Positions 10,913 through 25,500 of a stretch of 64,000 bases of DNA are shown here, one piece after another. Source of the DNA: Micropterix aruncella. Lineage: Eukaryota; Arthropoda; Insecta; Lepidoptera; Micropterigidae. Every line of letters begins with the position of its first letter. Position 1 is the first letter of the stretch. A model generated the notes under the pieces. It was not told the DNA's origin. It was given only the letters and a program-made list of their open reading frames with translations, and searched no databases. Position numbers and translations under genes: made by a program. The DNA is taken from contig OX155963.1 in NCBI GenBank assembly GCA_944548615.1, positions 23,617,711 through 23,681,710 of the forward strand, given 5' to 3'.

Positions 10913-13574
10913 CAATGTACAACATAACCTCAATTTGAAATAAAAACGTACCATCGCGTTTCAGAATCGAACGGCGAACAGAGGACATTCTTGATTGTCA
11001 CTAAAGGTTTTTTTCGGTTTGATAACGCCTTCTTTTGCTGTTTCGGAGTCATTTTTGGGGTCTCCATGCTTTTTGCAGTTTCGGATTAGACCGTAGATGG
11101 TGCGTAGATGTCAAAAAGAACAGGGACTCATTACAGACCCAGGGAACTAAACGTCGTCGGCGACATTAGCTGTCAACCTGCAAATAGTTAGGGATCACCG
11201 CTCGCAAACGTCAATAATCGTACGCTGTGTTTATAGTTTATTCAATTGTCCAGTTTTTCGGAAGCTTTATGATAATGACAAGTAAACAGTAAATATTAGA
11301 AAAATAGTAGAATAACGGACTATTGGCATATCGTCCAACAAGAATTACCACCCTAAAAGATAAGTTTATTTGTGAGCATAAAATAATAAAACTTAAAATG
11401 TTCTTTTCCGACTCAAAAACCACGAGTATCTATTTATATTTTATCAATATCTATTGTACAACATTTCTTGTTATACTAACAGCTTACAAATAATAAAAAA
11501 ATACTTTGCAGGATTTTCATGCCGAATTCTGGACCGCATAGAGCCCTAAGGAAACGCCCCTCTAGTACACTCCTCCTCGCCACAGTATACCAGACATAGC
11601 TTCTCTTAGAACACCATTTAAATCGAAGCGAATACGTCACGAGTCTTAAGGGCTCGGATATGGCCGCCAGATGTCCCGCTACTCGGCCCACGCAGATATC
11701 CAAACGTTCAAAATTCGCCAGCCTTTACCTGCGCGTAATGCTAACAAAAGGCGTTCGTCAGGACATACCCCTCTGCCCACATTCTTCGCACCCTCTTCCT
11801 GCATTGCCCTGTAGCTCGAGAGTAAAGCTACTGATTGGTATACTGCGTAATCGCGTTGTAAATGCCAGCAAGTTGCCAATGATTTGACCACTGTCTCTCG
11901 CTGTCCCATACATTTTTTCACGTCACAGTAGTGCCGACTCCCTTTCACCTTTGCGATGTGGTCAAGCATTGGCCAAAGTGTAGAGGAGGCTTTGATTATT
12001 TATTTGGTTAGTGGGAATTGCAATTGGAGAATGTTAGCCAGACAGCAGGAATGTGTGATAATATTTTCTACCTAAAATAATATTGATCAAGAAGGTTTAT
12101 TTGTCTTTTTCTGCAAACTTTGTACAGATCTCTACTGGTAGGTGTCTTTACTGCCACGTCTCTCGCTAGAGGGCGCAGCAGGCCATTCATCCATGGTGTG
12201 AAGTAAGCACGCATCGTGCGGAGGAGCATTCGTATAAAGCTCGAGTAGTAGGACTCAATACCATTGACATATACGTACTAGACCTCATAACCAGCCTGAG
12301 AATGAGTCAGCCGAATAGAAAGAGACAGCAGCGTATAGTACTCCCTACATCCTTGTTTAGTCGCGCATGCACGGGCACACGTACATATATCACTATGGCA
12401 ACGCTTATATATCACCAAGGCAACGCTTCGACGCCATAAGTCTGTTATGCTATGGATAAACGCACATGCGCAACTAGACAAGGATAGACGAGGGCCCCAC
12501 ATGCAACTATCTTTTTCTATTCGGTGAACGCATTCACTCACAGCCCGCCTTCGCACTCCGCTATCTTCTATACCTCTGTGCACAATATTAAAATAAATTG
12601 ACAGCGTTACCATATCTCAATTTTACACTCCAAATTGCCTGGTTTTTGTATTTTGGTAACGGTCTATGAGTTTTTATGTTTCAAAACGTAGGAATTTGAA
12701 GGATTCCTGGGATTTATAGGAAATTTTCGTTTTTAACAGTATTTTGAATGGAAATTGTGCCGTCAGCTGCGGCGGTCAACTGCACGAACTTCGTGCGGAT
12801 ACTCTCGATGCTCGCTCACGGGGTGCATCGCTCATTTTACTTCTCAATGGGCGAGGACGTATTCAGGGGGGGGGGGGGGGGCGCAGGAGACGCCTCCCCT
12901 ACAATTTTTTTAGAGTAAAAAATAAAGTCGAGAAAAAATGATAATCAGGGAGAGTCCGCGACTTATAAACCTACTGTTGTTGTTGTTAAGTCCTGGGTGG
13001 AGGGGGCGAAAGTTGGGGCTTAACCCCCGGAAATCTGACGTATTTCCGTTTCATTGTACGGGCAAATTCAAGTTTGGTGGGTGCCGCGAGCGTTGTTTCA
13101 AAGAATCCCCCCCCCCCCCCCCCCCATCCTCCCCTGAACCTCAAGTCTGGATACGTGCCTGTCCATGGGTAAATTGCCGCTAGCACAACAAAGGCACATA
13201 CAAAAGGATTTACGCCCATTAACGGACCTACGATTATATACGACCAACAAGATCACTATTTCATTGTCACTAATTTTTTTTATCGTCAGGCGAGGGCTGT
13301 CAAAAAAATTGTTTATAATCTGTGGTTTGTAAACTTGAAAAAATGGCGGCAATGGCCGTTGTTTTTAGTTTCGTGTAAGAGACTTTTTAAAAACTAAATA
13401 TTGATTTTATTCTGTCAAAGCTCGGAAACGCCGACTACACAAACAAACCAGCCACGGGCATGCCCAGTTAAACGAAGCGGACGTCAATATTAACGCAATT
13501 ATTCATTTCCCTCTTCATGCGTTTACATTTGATTGCCTCCGACGAACCGATGATCGCGCGAACATGTTATTGAG
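10913..13574. other. Intergenic region with homopolymer runs
   Basis: No gene was recognised. A 16-base poly-G (12866-12881) and a 19-base poly-C (13107-13125) flank a GC-rich patch. The proline- and glycine-rich ORFs across these runs are artefacts. Around 12130-12240 there is a motif, ctagagggcgcagc, with cousins near 20450 and 53180, suggesting an old dispersed repeat. The promoter of the DAPK1-like gene must lie in the right part, but no clear core element was seen. Confidence 0.4.
11868..11982. mobile_element. Short MITE, diverged copy 2
   Basis: The body (ttttcacgtcacagta, gtgccgactccctttcacc, aagcattggcca) parallels the copy at 10779-10902, including the cactgycta-tctc stretch. The left inverted repeat is degraded. 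Confidence 0.5.
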
Positions 13575-16500
13575 ATGCAAAATATGGAAAACATTCTAAA
13601 TGAGAGAAACAACAATGTAAGCTTTCGTATATATTTGTGTAATTTCGTGTTTTTGGTTATGTGATTTATGTTAAATGTTTTTTGTTGTTGTTGTGCAAAC
13701 AGACGATGTCTGGAGAAGCAGCGTTGGTGGTGGCGGCGAGAGGGGGACAACTCACTGCACTCAAACAACTGTTTAGTCCGCAGAATTTGCCATCGCCTTC
13801 GCAATCTAGCGCAGCACTGTATGCGGCAGCAAGGTATACATTTAGGCTACGTTAGGTTCCATACAGATATTGTATGTTGTGCATAGATAAAAGCCTCGTT
13901 CATAGATAAAAGCCATCGGTTTGAACCAACAAGGGTCTGACAGTACCACCAATACCCTCCAAACCCCCAATACAGTTTGTGAGGGATGGCTCTAAAGGCA
14001 AACAACATTCCACTACAAAACCTATCTCAATAATCGAGAAGCTTGAGATTGGAGTCTGGAGGTCGATTCGGCCTCTAAGCATAATTAATTCCCTAAAAGT
14101 GCAAAATGCACAGCCCTCCATCCAGATATAACCCTTTACTCCCGACCTTAAAAGCTAGCCCTTATTATATAATTAACTGTTCCATGGGAATTAAATATCT
14201 TAAAAGACCACAAATTAAATAAATACCATGATCATGCAAATGCCGTCACCCGGAATGGGTTCACTGATCACCTTCACCCAGTTGAAGTTTGCGCTCTTGG
14301 CCTACCAGCCAAATCTCTGTTTCACATCTGAAGACTTTGGTCTCTCCAGGAAAATAACCAACTCTTTCATAGAAAAAATATGTAAATCTTTAATTTCCTC
14401 TTCACAAATTCTATGGCTTTGAAGTGGGAGGGGGGGGGGTGAAGTGGCAAAACAGCTGTCTTAAGCCTACCACAGCCGGTCGTTAGTCCGGAGTTTACCG
14501 CTCACCCCCCCAGAAATGTAATAATAATATTATGATTGGCCCGTTTCCGGTCCAGCAGCTACATTTGTATCTATTATATCTACATTTTTGTGCGTAGATA
14601 AAATCATTGTGAACAAGTCGACTGACCAACACGACAAAAATAAGTCGACAAAAATCAGACTTAGCTGAGCTTGCGACACCTAATAAATCTGCTTGATTTA
14701 TTATTGTCGTGTTGGTTGCTTAACTTGTTTACAACGATTTTAGGGCAGGGTGTGTGATTTCACCGTGGCAAAAATGAACAAAAAAAATCGAAAGCCCCCA
14801 AAACCCTGTAAAAAGATGTATTTTCCGATCCGATTACCGGGAAAATCAAGAAAATGTCAAAGTCAACATTAAGTCACGTATCAAATAAAGCCCTTGTTTC
14901 AATTTCACTAAAATTATAATTTCCGAGTTAACTTAACCATGGGATGGTAACATAAACGTTGCACCTTTCAATGGTAATTATGGAAAGATTCACTGCTTTT
15001 CTTAGCATACTTTGAAAGCTTATTTAAAAAGCTTAAAAAAAGATTTTAACCAAATTATTAGGTGTCCAATGATATTTGAATATATGAAGTGATTTATAAT
15101 ACCGGTCAAGTGTTTGAAGTACCTACCTCCAAGCCCGATTCTCATTCTACTTTCCCGGCCCACCAACCGAGAAGTAGGGAAAGTATTGTGAATGCATCAG
15201 GCCTTGACCGGTAAAGTCTCGGGGTGACAACCGATTTTTTTCCCTATGATCATATAGAAAATTGGTTAGCAAGTTCTTTTTGTAATTTAGTAATATAATT
15301 AAAAAAATAAATATAATAATAGGTTGGCTAGGCCTAAGTGCGAGTAGCTATTTGGTCAGCTGTCCCCCATACTCGCAACATCATACACAATGTCTTTTTT
15401 CAGAGCTGGTCAATATGAAGCAGTGAAATACTTGTTGAAGGCTGGAGTCAATGTTGATAGCGGTTATCCTGAACCTCCGATTTTAGGAGCCCTGGCTGGT
15501 GGTCACGAGGATATTGCCATGCTTCTTCTTCAGCATGGAGCAGACTGCGATGTGAAGGATGCGGTAAGAACATAATCGGTGATGTATTCTAACACTTAAT
15601 AATAATAACAATTAAACGCTTTATTTGATGAAACTAATCGGCGAGCTTATTGCATTGAAGCAATATCTTACAGCTAACCTTAATCTAATGGTAAAACATG
15701 TTTTGCGGTAAAACTAAGATAAAACTGTTAATAAAATCAAATGTATATAATATTAAAATCCAACAGAAAAATAAAACATATTTTTTTTAAAAATGCCATT
15801 CGAGACCGCACATATTTTTGGAGACCATCCCCAGAATCCATTTTTTTTACTTGTATTGTAATGACCATTTCTGATAAAAAACATGTTTGCAATAGAAATC
15901 AGTCGCTTTGTACAAATATAAGATTGCACACTTTGGCTGCAGGTAGCTCCTCTGAATGTTTTTATTACGTGGGATGGTTTGAACTTTGGGGGGGGGGGGG
16001 GGGGGGGGGGAAGGGGGGGGGGTGCAAGTAAAATAAAATAAAAACATTATTAAATTGAATAACATTTATTCCAAAAATAGTCATATATTATGAAATCATT
16101 ATTTTAGGTTCAGTAATAAAGAAATGAATATAATCCATTTACCTAAATAAAAATACATTTTTAAGAAGCAGTACAAGGAAAGAAATTTTCCTATTCGAAT
16201 TGATAATTTCCCCGCATTTGCCTGCGAGGGGACTGGGGGGACAATATCATTAACCCGTTGAGTATGAGTCAACCAAATCTGGTCGCAAAACAATTATCCG
16301 TTGAGTACGAGTCGACCAAATCTGGTCGCGCGTTTTTTTCACTTCTTTGACGTTCTCATATTTATTCATAATTATCTAATTGTTTTACAAAATGATATTT
16401 AAATATTCTATATTCGAAATTTCAATGCAATCATTGTGCAGTTGTTCTTTTTATGATTGGTGTAGTAGTTTCGTAGTTATAGTACTTTAAGGTCGATGTC

Positions 16501-19500
16501 GCCGAAAATCCTGCAAAAGAGACAGATGCATCCATGAAAATACCCATTTACTCCAAGGGTTAAGAAGCAGTACAAGGAAAGAAATTTTCCTAGAAGTTCG
16601 ACCCTTATTTCTGCATAATAACAAAGCATGAAAAAAATCTTCTATAAACCCTGGATTATAAAATCCAGGGTTACCGACACAAGTAGGACAAGAGTAATTA
16701 GTGCGTCTATATTTACCGTCTTTGGAGCATTGTCGACAAATCTTTCTTTGCACCTTTCTATTCTTACCATATGGTCCTGGCTTTAGGTCAGTCATTTTAG
16801 GGGCTTAATTAAAAAAAAACATCAAGGAGATGCTGATCGGCCACTCTTTCTATAATCTGGCCGAATTTAAGGGCCATGATTTTTCAAATATTGTGCCCAT
16901 TTAAATTACTTAAAAAAGTAGAGCCTTATTGTCTGATTATTTTATATGGTCTTATATCTGTACTTTTAGTTTAAAATACATACATAACGTAGATTTAATT
17001 TGAGTATTTAACATTTTACTGACAATTTGAATATTACGATGAATAATTTTACTACATATCTTTTCGAATTACTAACTACTTCAAATATTAGGCTTCTATT
17101 TTGATTATTTATATTTATAGTTGCCAATCTAGTAGTTAATTCTTGACTACCTATGTATGTTCAGTAAAGAGTAGTAACAAAACTTACTACCTAACCCAAT
17201 TATTTTGACACGTCCAAGAGCGGTCTTTAGCCGTCAATTGGACACGACGAAAATGAAATGAAATGAAAATGAAATTGAAATCAACATAAAATTTTATTTT
17301 TACACACTTCAAACATAATTTTTGTTTTAAACCAGTGTTGTCCTGACGGCTGCTTTTTCCATACTGACTGATAATTGCAATTCAATATCATTGCACACAC
17401 AGTGCTACCGGTCTTTTTGGCTCGGAAATGCATTGCACACAGTGTGCAGTCACTCTCGAATGGGATAAAAAGCAAACACGCATGACAAATCGCAGACACC
17501 AACACTGAATTTGAATCAACAATGAAAAATATTAAGAACCACCACAGTTCAGCAGAAATAGTCCCCGTTGGAAATTTTATTATGCATATTTTTAACTGGA
17601 TTTAATTTCCTTTACAGCATGGCAATACCTGCTTCTATCTTGCTTGTTGTTTCGGTTTGGTTGATGTTGTGAAAGCGCTGTGTTGTGCTGCCTGCCCGCA
17701 GTATCCAAACAACTTGGGACAATACCCTCTGCATGTCGCTGCGAGGAATGGTCACATCGATGTCATCAGGTATTATCACTTCATATTATTAAAAAAAATG
17801 TTTTTTGTCACAATTTTTTTATTGAAAGTTGTTTATTTGCTTGTACTGATTTACTCACTTCATGAATGCTAGGTAATTTAAATCCACCCTGTATAAACGC
17901 TTGCATTTCATTAGTATGCTACTCGCGCTGTAAAGCCCTATACACATGCGCTGATCAATAGGCACTGCTTATGCAGCGAGGGGGTTTTGTTTCTTTGCTG
18001 TATCACTGCTGCATTCTTTAACAGTGAAACGGTATATGGCAGTACCATTTCTTTTTCAAAAGGCTTTTTCTTTTTCGGTCGTTTCACCGTTCTATTATGA
18101 TGTAAAATTTTAAACAACGGTGTTTTTATTTATTTTAGTCTTTATTAATTTGTAGTGCATTTTAAACGAACATTGAAAATCTATATATGTGAACAAATCC
18201 TGTTGACAGTGTTATAGCATACTAATAAAATGTGTGTATGAGTATATACAAAAAAGAATGATCTAAATATATGCGTGACATGATTAGGCACCCGTGGTAA
18301 ATGCCTCTACAGCAGCCAGTGTAGCGAGCACGGGTGCCCGAAGCGAGTCCTGGCACCTCGGGCACCCGTACCCTATATCTTCTATTATGTCCGGAATCTT
18401 TTCTTATGTCTTTTATTATCCCGGGCCATCTCACAGGCTCCCGGCATGACAGTATAAGACCACAAGTAGGTGAGTGCGTGAATTAAGTGTAATTATAATT
18501 TAAAAAATATATGTAGCAAGGTTTAGCAACTTTATGCCTTACTTTTGTTAATAGCACGTCTCATATCGTCAATACTATTTAACAATTTCTCAAATTTGAA
18601 GTCGAACGGGGCTATCTAGCTTGGGCCTGATGGCCAGCATATTTTGTTGGTGGGCCCAACTCGTAGTTCAACTCGGATCCGGTAGCTCCTCAGAGAGGTA
18701 GGTCCCTCGGGCGATCCTGAGCGGTTTTGCAATCTATGCAAATGGTGGAAGAGTGTAGAAATGAATGTTTCCTATGGTAGCGGGGGTAGTCTGGTAGGCA
18801 GGATGCGAGGGGCTCCACTGGCTTTCATTTCTAGTGTCTTGCAGTCTGATGTCGGGCTGTGCCGAGCTTGTGACGGAACGGCACGGTAGTTTGTCTTCTT
18901 TGCGACTCATTCCAGGGTGTCAAGATGGCAACATCCATTATAACATCCTGGGATGGCGGACACTCCCGCAGCTATCGACAATCTACAAGTACTGTTTACC
19001 AATATTATTTATATAATATATTTTCAGGATTCTTTGTTTCTATGGCTGCAAAATAGATCAGAAGAATGGGGATGGAATCAGAGCAGATATTACTGCTCTT
19101 AAACATGGCCACAATCGCATTGCAGAGTTACTGGATAAGTTGAGGTATTTACCTACATTAATATACATACACAATATTTTACATGAATATTATACTTATC
19201 ATATAATTTATTCAATAGTTTGGTAGAAAGCCCCAATATAGGATATTGCAATTTTGATAATGTGTAATCCTAATTTTGTAGGCGGAATCCTCGCATTTCT
19301 TCTCAGATTATATTATTTCTGTGTTGATATTTTATGGCCTCCAGTAACAGATTATCCAGACAAAACTCAGAAACTTCTTCCTCTATTTTAGTTTCTATTA
19401 ATCGCACAAATTATTCGCCTTAAGCATCACTGTAGTCATTAATACATTTATATGTTGTACCTCGCCAACCTACTCCGGTTATTGAATTAGGGTTCAGTTG

Positions 19501-22500
19501 CTTTGTCGTTAATACGAAATTCTTTGCAAATCGAGGTCAACTTCTGAAAAATCTAGATAGGATCAGCGTATGGACCAAGAAATGGTGGACCAAATATTGG
19601 TACTACCAACCCTAAAACTCCATACTTGCTGAACGGCATACAGTTGACAATACTTTAATAAGCAATACTTCAATAAGCAAATGAATCTAAGGGTAGCAAT
19701 ATCCTTTGATCTTAAATGGGAGCCGAATATATCTCAATTGGTCAAAAAAAGCAATCTTGCATATGTGGTTAGAAATTATTTATAAACATGTCACGTGAAT
19801 TAGCACTTTAAACATACAAGACTTACGTGCCTCTATTAGAATATAGATTACAGATCTAGAATCATATTTCAAAAACAATGAGGAAGTTCAGAAAAAGTTT
19901 AGGTACTAAGATACCTCGAGAACTAAAGATACTAGAATATGAGGAAAGGCTGTATTTCTTAAAGCGGACTGATGTAAACATGGAGATTTAATAGAAACAT
20001 ATAAAATACTACATAATTTCGGTATTGATAGTCGTAGACAAAGTCTTCACGGACAGCAAAAACACAACGTTATGGAAATTGTTTTTAAACTTACCAAAAG
20101 TCACTTTTCTGGGGAAGTACTTTATATTCAATTGCATGGGCGACCAGTGGAATATAACCTTTCAGAGAAGACAGTGTGTGCCGACAGTATCAATAACTTT
20201 AAAAACTTTTTTGATAAATGTATAAGTGAAATATAACACAGACTAAAAATATGGGCAAAACAACAATGTACTGCTCGCCCATAATGAAATATTAATAATA
20301 TTTTTTTTCCAAATACTATATTTTTTAGAAACTAATCACATATTTCTTTAAAATAATACACTAATGAGTTTAGGTCCTTCTACTACTATTCTTATATTTT
20401 GTGCTATTATGCTACATCCAATGGCGATGTGTGCGTACAACTTTTTGTAGGTGGCGCTAGCAGCAATCGCCAGGCCATTCGGCTCAAGGAGGTGTAAGTG
20501 AGCGATACACCATGCAGTGCGCCGCTCACTTCACACCTCCTTGGGCCACTGAACTCTGCACCCTCCAGCGGGAGAAAAACGGGCGGAAAAGATCTCCATT
20601 ATGTTAATTATACTTTAGAGTTCCCGGTGCGAGAGACAACTGGAGACGACAGCTGCTGCACAATAGTTTCAGGCCGCTGAATCGGTTGAGGTGCGTTTTG
20701 CTAGGAGCAAGGGGAAGCGGCAAATCAGCGCTTATTGAAAGCATGGAGGCCGGTCCTATCAAAGCTTTACTATTATCAGGCAAGAGAAGGGCTACGCCCA
20801 TCGGATCCACACGTTGTGAGTATATTAATTAGACCTCAGAGGTCATCATCCAGTAGAATTACGTAATATTAGAGTTTCTTCCATGATCTCGCAAATTCTG
20901 TCACCCGGAACGGCTTCACTGTTCACCTTCACGCGGTTTAAGTTGGCGCTCGTGGTCTGCCAGCCAAATTTGTGTTTCACCTCTAAAGATTTTGGTCTTT
21001 CCAGAAAATTATCTAAAATGGCGATTTACGCATCTCAAATTCTATGGCTTCGAAGGGGCAGTAAATGGGTGGTAAGGGGAACGCTTACATGTGGCAAGTC
21101 AGCTGTCCTAACCTACTATAGCCGGTCGTTAGTCCGGAATCCACCGTTCGGCCCCCAGAAGTGTAATAATAGTATTATAATGGGCCCGACTCCGGTCAGT
21201 GAATTCCTTGGCAGCTCCGTTTGTATTTTATTTATTTATTTATTTATGGCCATAAAGATTCTGGTTTTTACATAAACGTCAACATTTTAACTCAGAGCCG
21301 TTCGCAAATCCCTCTGCCAGCGGCAGTATAGGCTCAGGTTCGAATGTGTTTCCCACTGTACCCTGTCTCACCAGTCTGTCTGCTCCCACATTTCCCTGAA
21401 TTCAATTATGTCCTCTTACTAATATTAGGCCAACTCTATTCATTTGTGAGATACGTTCTAGTATTGTGTGGCATTCCCTGGCCAGTTATAGCATTTGATT
21501 TTTAAGTGCCTGGAGTGCTAATCGGCTATCTGACAATAAATAAATACAAACGGAGCTGCCATGGAATTCACCGACCGGAGTCGGGCCCATCATAATACTA
21601 TTTTTTTTACACTTCTGGGGGGTGAGCAGTGGATTCCGGACTTACGAACCGGCTGTGGTAGGTTTAGGACAGCTGTCTTGCCACATGTGAGCGTTCACCT
21701 TGCCACCCATTCACTCCCCCTTCGAAGCCATAGAATTTGAGATGCGCAAATCGCAGTTTTAGATAATTTTTCTAAGAAAGAGTTGATTATTTTTCTGGAA
21801 AGGCCAAGATCTTTAAAGAGGTGAAATAGAGATTTAGCTGGCAGGCCACGAGCGCCAACTTCCACCGCGTGAAGGTGAACAGTGAAGCCGTTCCGGGTTA
21901 CGGCATTTGCAAGATCATGGTATTTATTTAATTTGTACTCGTGGTCTTTTGGGATATTTGATTCCCATGGAACAGTTAATTCTACAATAAGAGCCACCTT
22001 CCGAGATAGAGAGTAAAGAGTTATATCTGGACGGAGGGCTGTGCATCCGAGACTTTCAGGGAATTTATACTGCTTAGAGACCGAATCAACCTCCAGAATC
22101 CAATCTGTAGCTTTCTCGATTATTAAGAAAGGTTTTGTAGTTAAATGTTTTTTGCCTTTAGAGCCATCCCGCACAAACTGTATTGGGGGTTTGGAGGATA
22201 CTGTCAAACCCTTGTTGGCACGAGCCACTGAGAGACTAATTACCTCGCGAATAACAGCGAGAACTTTGTCATGGCGGTAAGTGTACCGTCCTTGATCTAA
22301 GGCCACCTTGCAGCCAGCTAGAATGTGTCTAGCTGTGCAAGGGCTATTGCTACAGAGGGGACAAGAACTATCCTCGGCAAAGCTCCAACGAGCGAGGTTA
22401 CTGGGGTCTGGAAGTGTATGCTGAAAGGCATTCAAATAAAATTTCAGCATCTCTGGCGTCCAGTCATAGAGCATTACCTTCCAGTGCATTGGAGGCGGAA

Positions 22501-25500
22501 TGCAAAAGTCACCAATTGTTGTCCAATCATTCTGGCATTGAAGGCCAATAGCATGAGCCATACTCTTGCTGTCGTAATCTCCCCGCAAAAGAGACTTCTT
22601 CAAGTCCACGTCGCTCGTGGTTGTACTGCCATACCCCAGACCAGTGCCATTCTGGCTGATTCCAGTAAGGAACCTTTTGTGGAAGTCTACGCGGGCTTGT
22701 AGTTCATTTGAATCACTACAGCCACTTATTACGTGCTTCGATATTGCCGGATAATAATTTGCCTACCTCGTATCTGTACTTTGTATTACTCGGTTATTTA
22801 TTCTGTCCTACCAATTTCACCAATTTCAGAGATTTCTGTAAATACACCCTTATCGCATCTTGATTTGTATCATCTAATCATTTTCTTTGTCCGACTAATT
22901 ATTTACAGCGAGACCTTCATCTCCGAGCTTAGGGGCTCAAATTGAGATGAACGAAACAACAAGACACACCTCTTGGAGCTTTGATTCATATTCGAATGTC
23001 AATTATGAGCCTACGAAGGGTATACACGTACATCAGGTAAGTGAAATAATAACAAATTTCGATTAAACCTTCAGACCTCGGCCCCTCAGCCGATTGACAA
23101 GTTGATGTCCCAAGAAATTTTAGTAAAAATTTGTAAAAAAATTGAATTATGACACTGTTCTACCAAAACATTAATTACTGCCAAACCACTGTACCCACAA
23201 TTGAAATAAAACATATTAACATAATAAAACATAAAAAATAAAACAAATTAAAATAAAATTAAAATGGGGCCGTCCCGCTGAATGGTGTTGTGGCCGATAT
23301 CGGCCAATTGGGGCTCTAGGGGTTAAAAAAAAGTTGCCAAGGGCCAGTGGCGGTCTCTTCATATAAGCCGAAAAGCCCGGCTTGACTGTTCATCGTAATT
23401 AACAATTAAATAAATGAATAACCCAATTCGTAAAAAAACAAGTAAATTAATTTGCTAGCGCAAACGAGTGCTATCTAGCGGACGCCGCTCGCTCCACGCG
23501 GCGAAATTCGCGGCACGCCGCGCCGTCGATAAAGCAGCGAGCGATTGCTGCAATGTACCGACGTGTCTTCGCTCGCTCGCACATATGGGCTTTCAATACG
23601 GCTTTCAAAATCAGTGTACCTCTCACTCTAACCAGTGGCAAATTACGCAAAACAATTATAAGTATATAGATGACTTTACTATGCAAGCCAAAGCCAGGCA
23701 TGCCAATGACGTTGAAAGCGAACGTGTCAAATTATCGCAACGTGAGAGCAACTTCACTTCACTGTAGTTAGTTGGTTGGTATTATTGCAGTATAGGAACC
23801 TCTTCTAGATTGTTGATTTTTTAACGTCACCAGACTATATTGATCACGCTGATTCCGAATCTGCAATAATATTTATTCGGTCTCAATAAATAAGCGAGAT
23901 ATAGGCATTCACAAAAGCGCCAAACCCATGCATTTGGTAGGTTAGGTTTTTTTTTATTTTAAATAATACATAAACACCTATTTGGCGGTGGGTTAGATTA
24001 GTTTTTTTTAAAACAACCTTAAAAACTGTGTTAAAAAAAACTTTTTTTTAAAAATGTAAATTTGGTCTTGAAATTTTGCGCGTCGGAAGCTTTTTTCTTT
24101 CACATTTATAATTACAATGATCTAATCTAGTAGTATTTCTTTATTTTTTCGATTTCTGAGAAAGGTTCTGCAATAATTCCTAATAGTTTTGAGATAAAGA
24201 AGTTACTAATTTTTGGACCGAAACCTACACCCGATCTGTGCATTTCTCAGACAAGTAAATCGCATAAAAGACAATTTAATAGATCAGTGTACAAAACTCA
24301 CTGGGTTGGATGCTCCCATTTCAATAAATTGTTTTGTTACTGCTGTATTTTTTTTTCAAACGACTTAAATGTTTCGAATTCCTCCGGTTATGATGATCTA
24401 AATAATTTAGCCGGCGCTATAAAACGCAGTAAATTTCAAATTGAAGATTGAAGAGGAAAGAGGTATCACTTTTTTTTACTATAAAAAAACATAAAAAACA
24501 CAAAAAGGTATGTCGGGCTTGCCCCATTCACCAACCCCGGGCACGCCACTGCCAAGGGCACGGCTCAGGGCAACGTAGAATATTATTTAAATTGATACTT
24601 ATCTTGAGAAATAAAGGGTATTGTCACAGTATTATTAGGATACTGTATTATATGAGACAGGGCAATCATGCAGCACGGTATAAGGCTAAGCAGAAGGTAC
24701 TTTGTACCCGTTTGCCATACAAATTTCAGTATGCAAACGACTACGGTTGGAACATCTGGATATTTTCTACGTTGGATTTGATAATTTATTAGGAATCTGC
24801 ATTATTCACCTGTGCGGTATCCATATACAATTCATAATATTACAAATTGGTTATTTTAAAAAATGTGTAAGTGCTGATTTATTACCTATTTTTATGATAC
24901 AATGTAAAACTTTATGTCAAATGTGAGAAAAATAAAATTGCTATATTGTCATTATTATATTTTAGATCTATCTCCTTTCCAGGTGGACTTAGCGGGGATC
25001 CGTGATATAGCCATGTGGGAATTTTGCGGCCAGGAAACCTATTTCCAAATCTATCACTATTTCCTGAGCGAGCTCTACGTGCCACCTGTTCCTCTCTCGT
25101 ACTTCTCGGCATCGAGCAACGTCTGTCGTACGAACAATCCACTGTTCAACAACCAGGCAAAGTACACAGCCGCCAATGACAATGTTGTGACGAATATCGG
25201 CGGCTTCTGCAACGATCTGCTCTATGAGGATAGCTACTTTGAGTCGGATAGCAATCAAAGCCCGAATGTGCTGACGCAGCTGTCGGTGTTTGTCATACTA
25301 TTTAGTTTGGAGCTATCTTACAGCGTGCAGGTGCAGCAGTGCAAGTTTTGGATCAACTTTCTGATGACTCGGTCCGCCCCTTGTAATCGATCAGGTAATA
25401 TGTTTTTTTGAAATTGTCCTACTTGATACTAATGTAGGGAAATTCTACAGATATATATATGTCGTATTTTGGCAATGTAGAAAAGAGCTGTTAAAGCAGT

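Larger units (their letters stand above)
13575..19144 (+). other. Ankyrin-repeat exons of the DAPK1-like gene (exons 1-5)
   Basis: Five exons encode about four to five ankyrin repeats. Visible units include AALVVAARGGQLTALKQL, ALYAAARAGQYEAVKYLLKAG, PILGALAGGHEDIAMLLLQHG, GNTCFYLACCFGLVDVVKAL and GQYPLHVAARNGHIDVIRIL. The last unit ends in NRIAELLDKLR, where DAPK1 has a similar helix before its ROC domain. Ankyrin repeats are protein-binding surfaces; partners cannot be read from sequence. Confidence 0.88.

Noticed and set aside
12744..13352. Proline- and glycine-rich small proteins
   Set aside because: They are translations of poly-G and poly-C runs without any domain.
13661..13855. Start of the DAPK1-like protein at the ATG at 13661
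   Set aside because: That stretch is the pyrimidine-rich intron end before the acceptor at 13700-13702. The ATG at 13575 in the preceding exon joins in frame and has an upstream in-frame stop.
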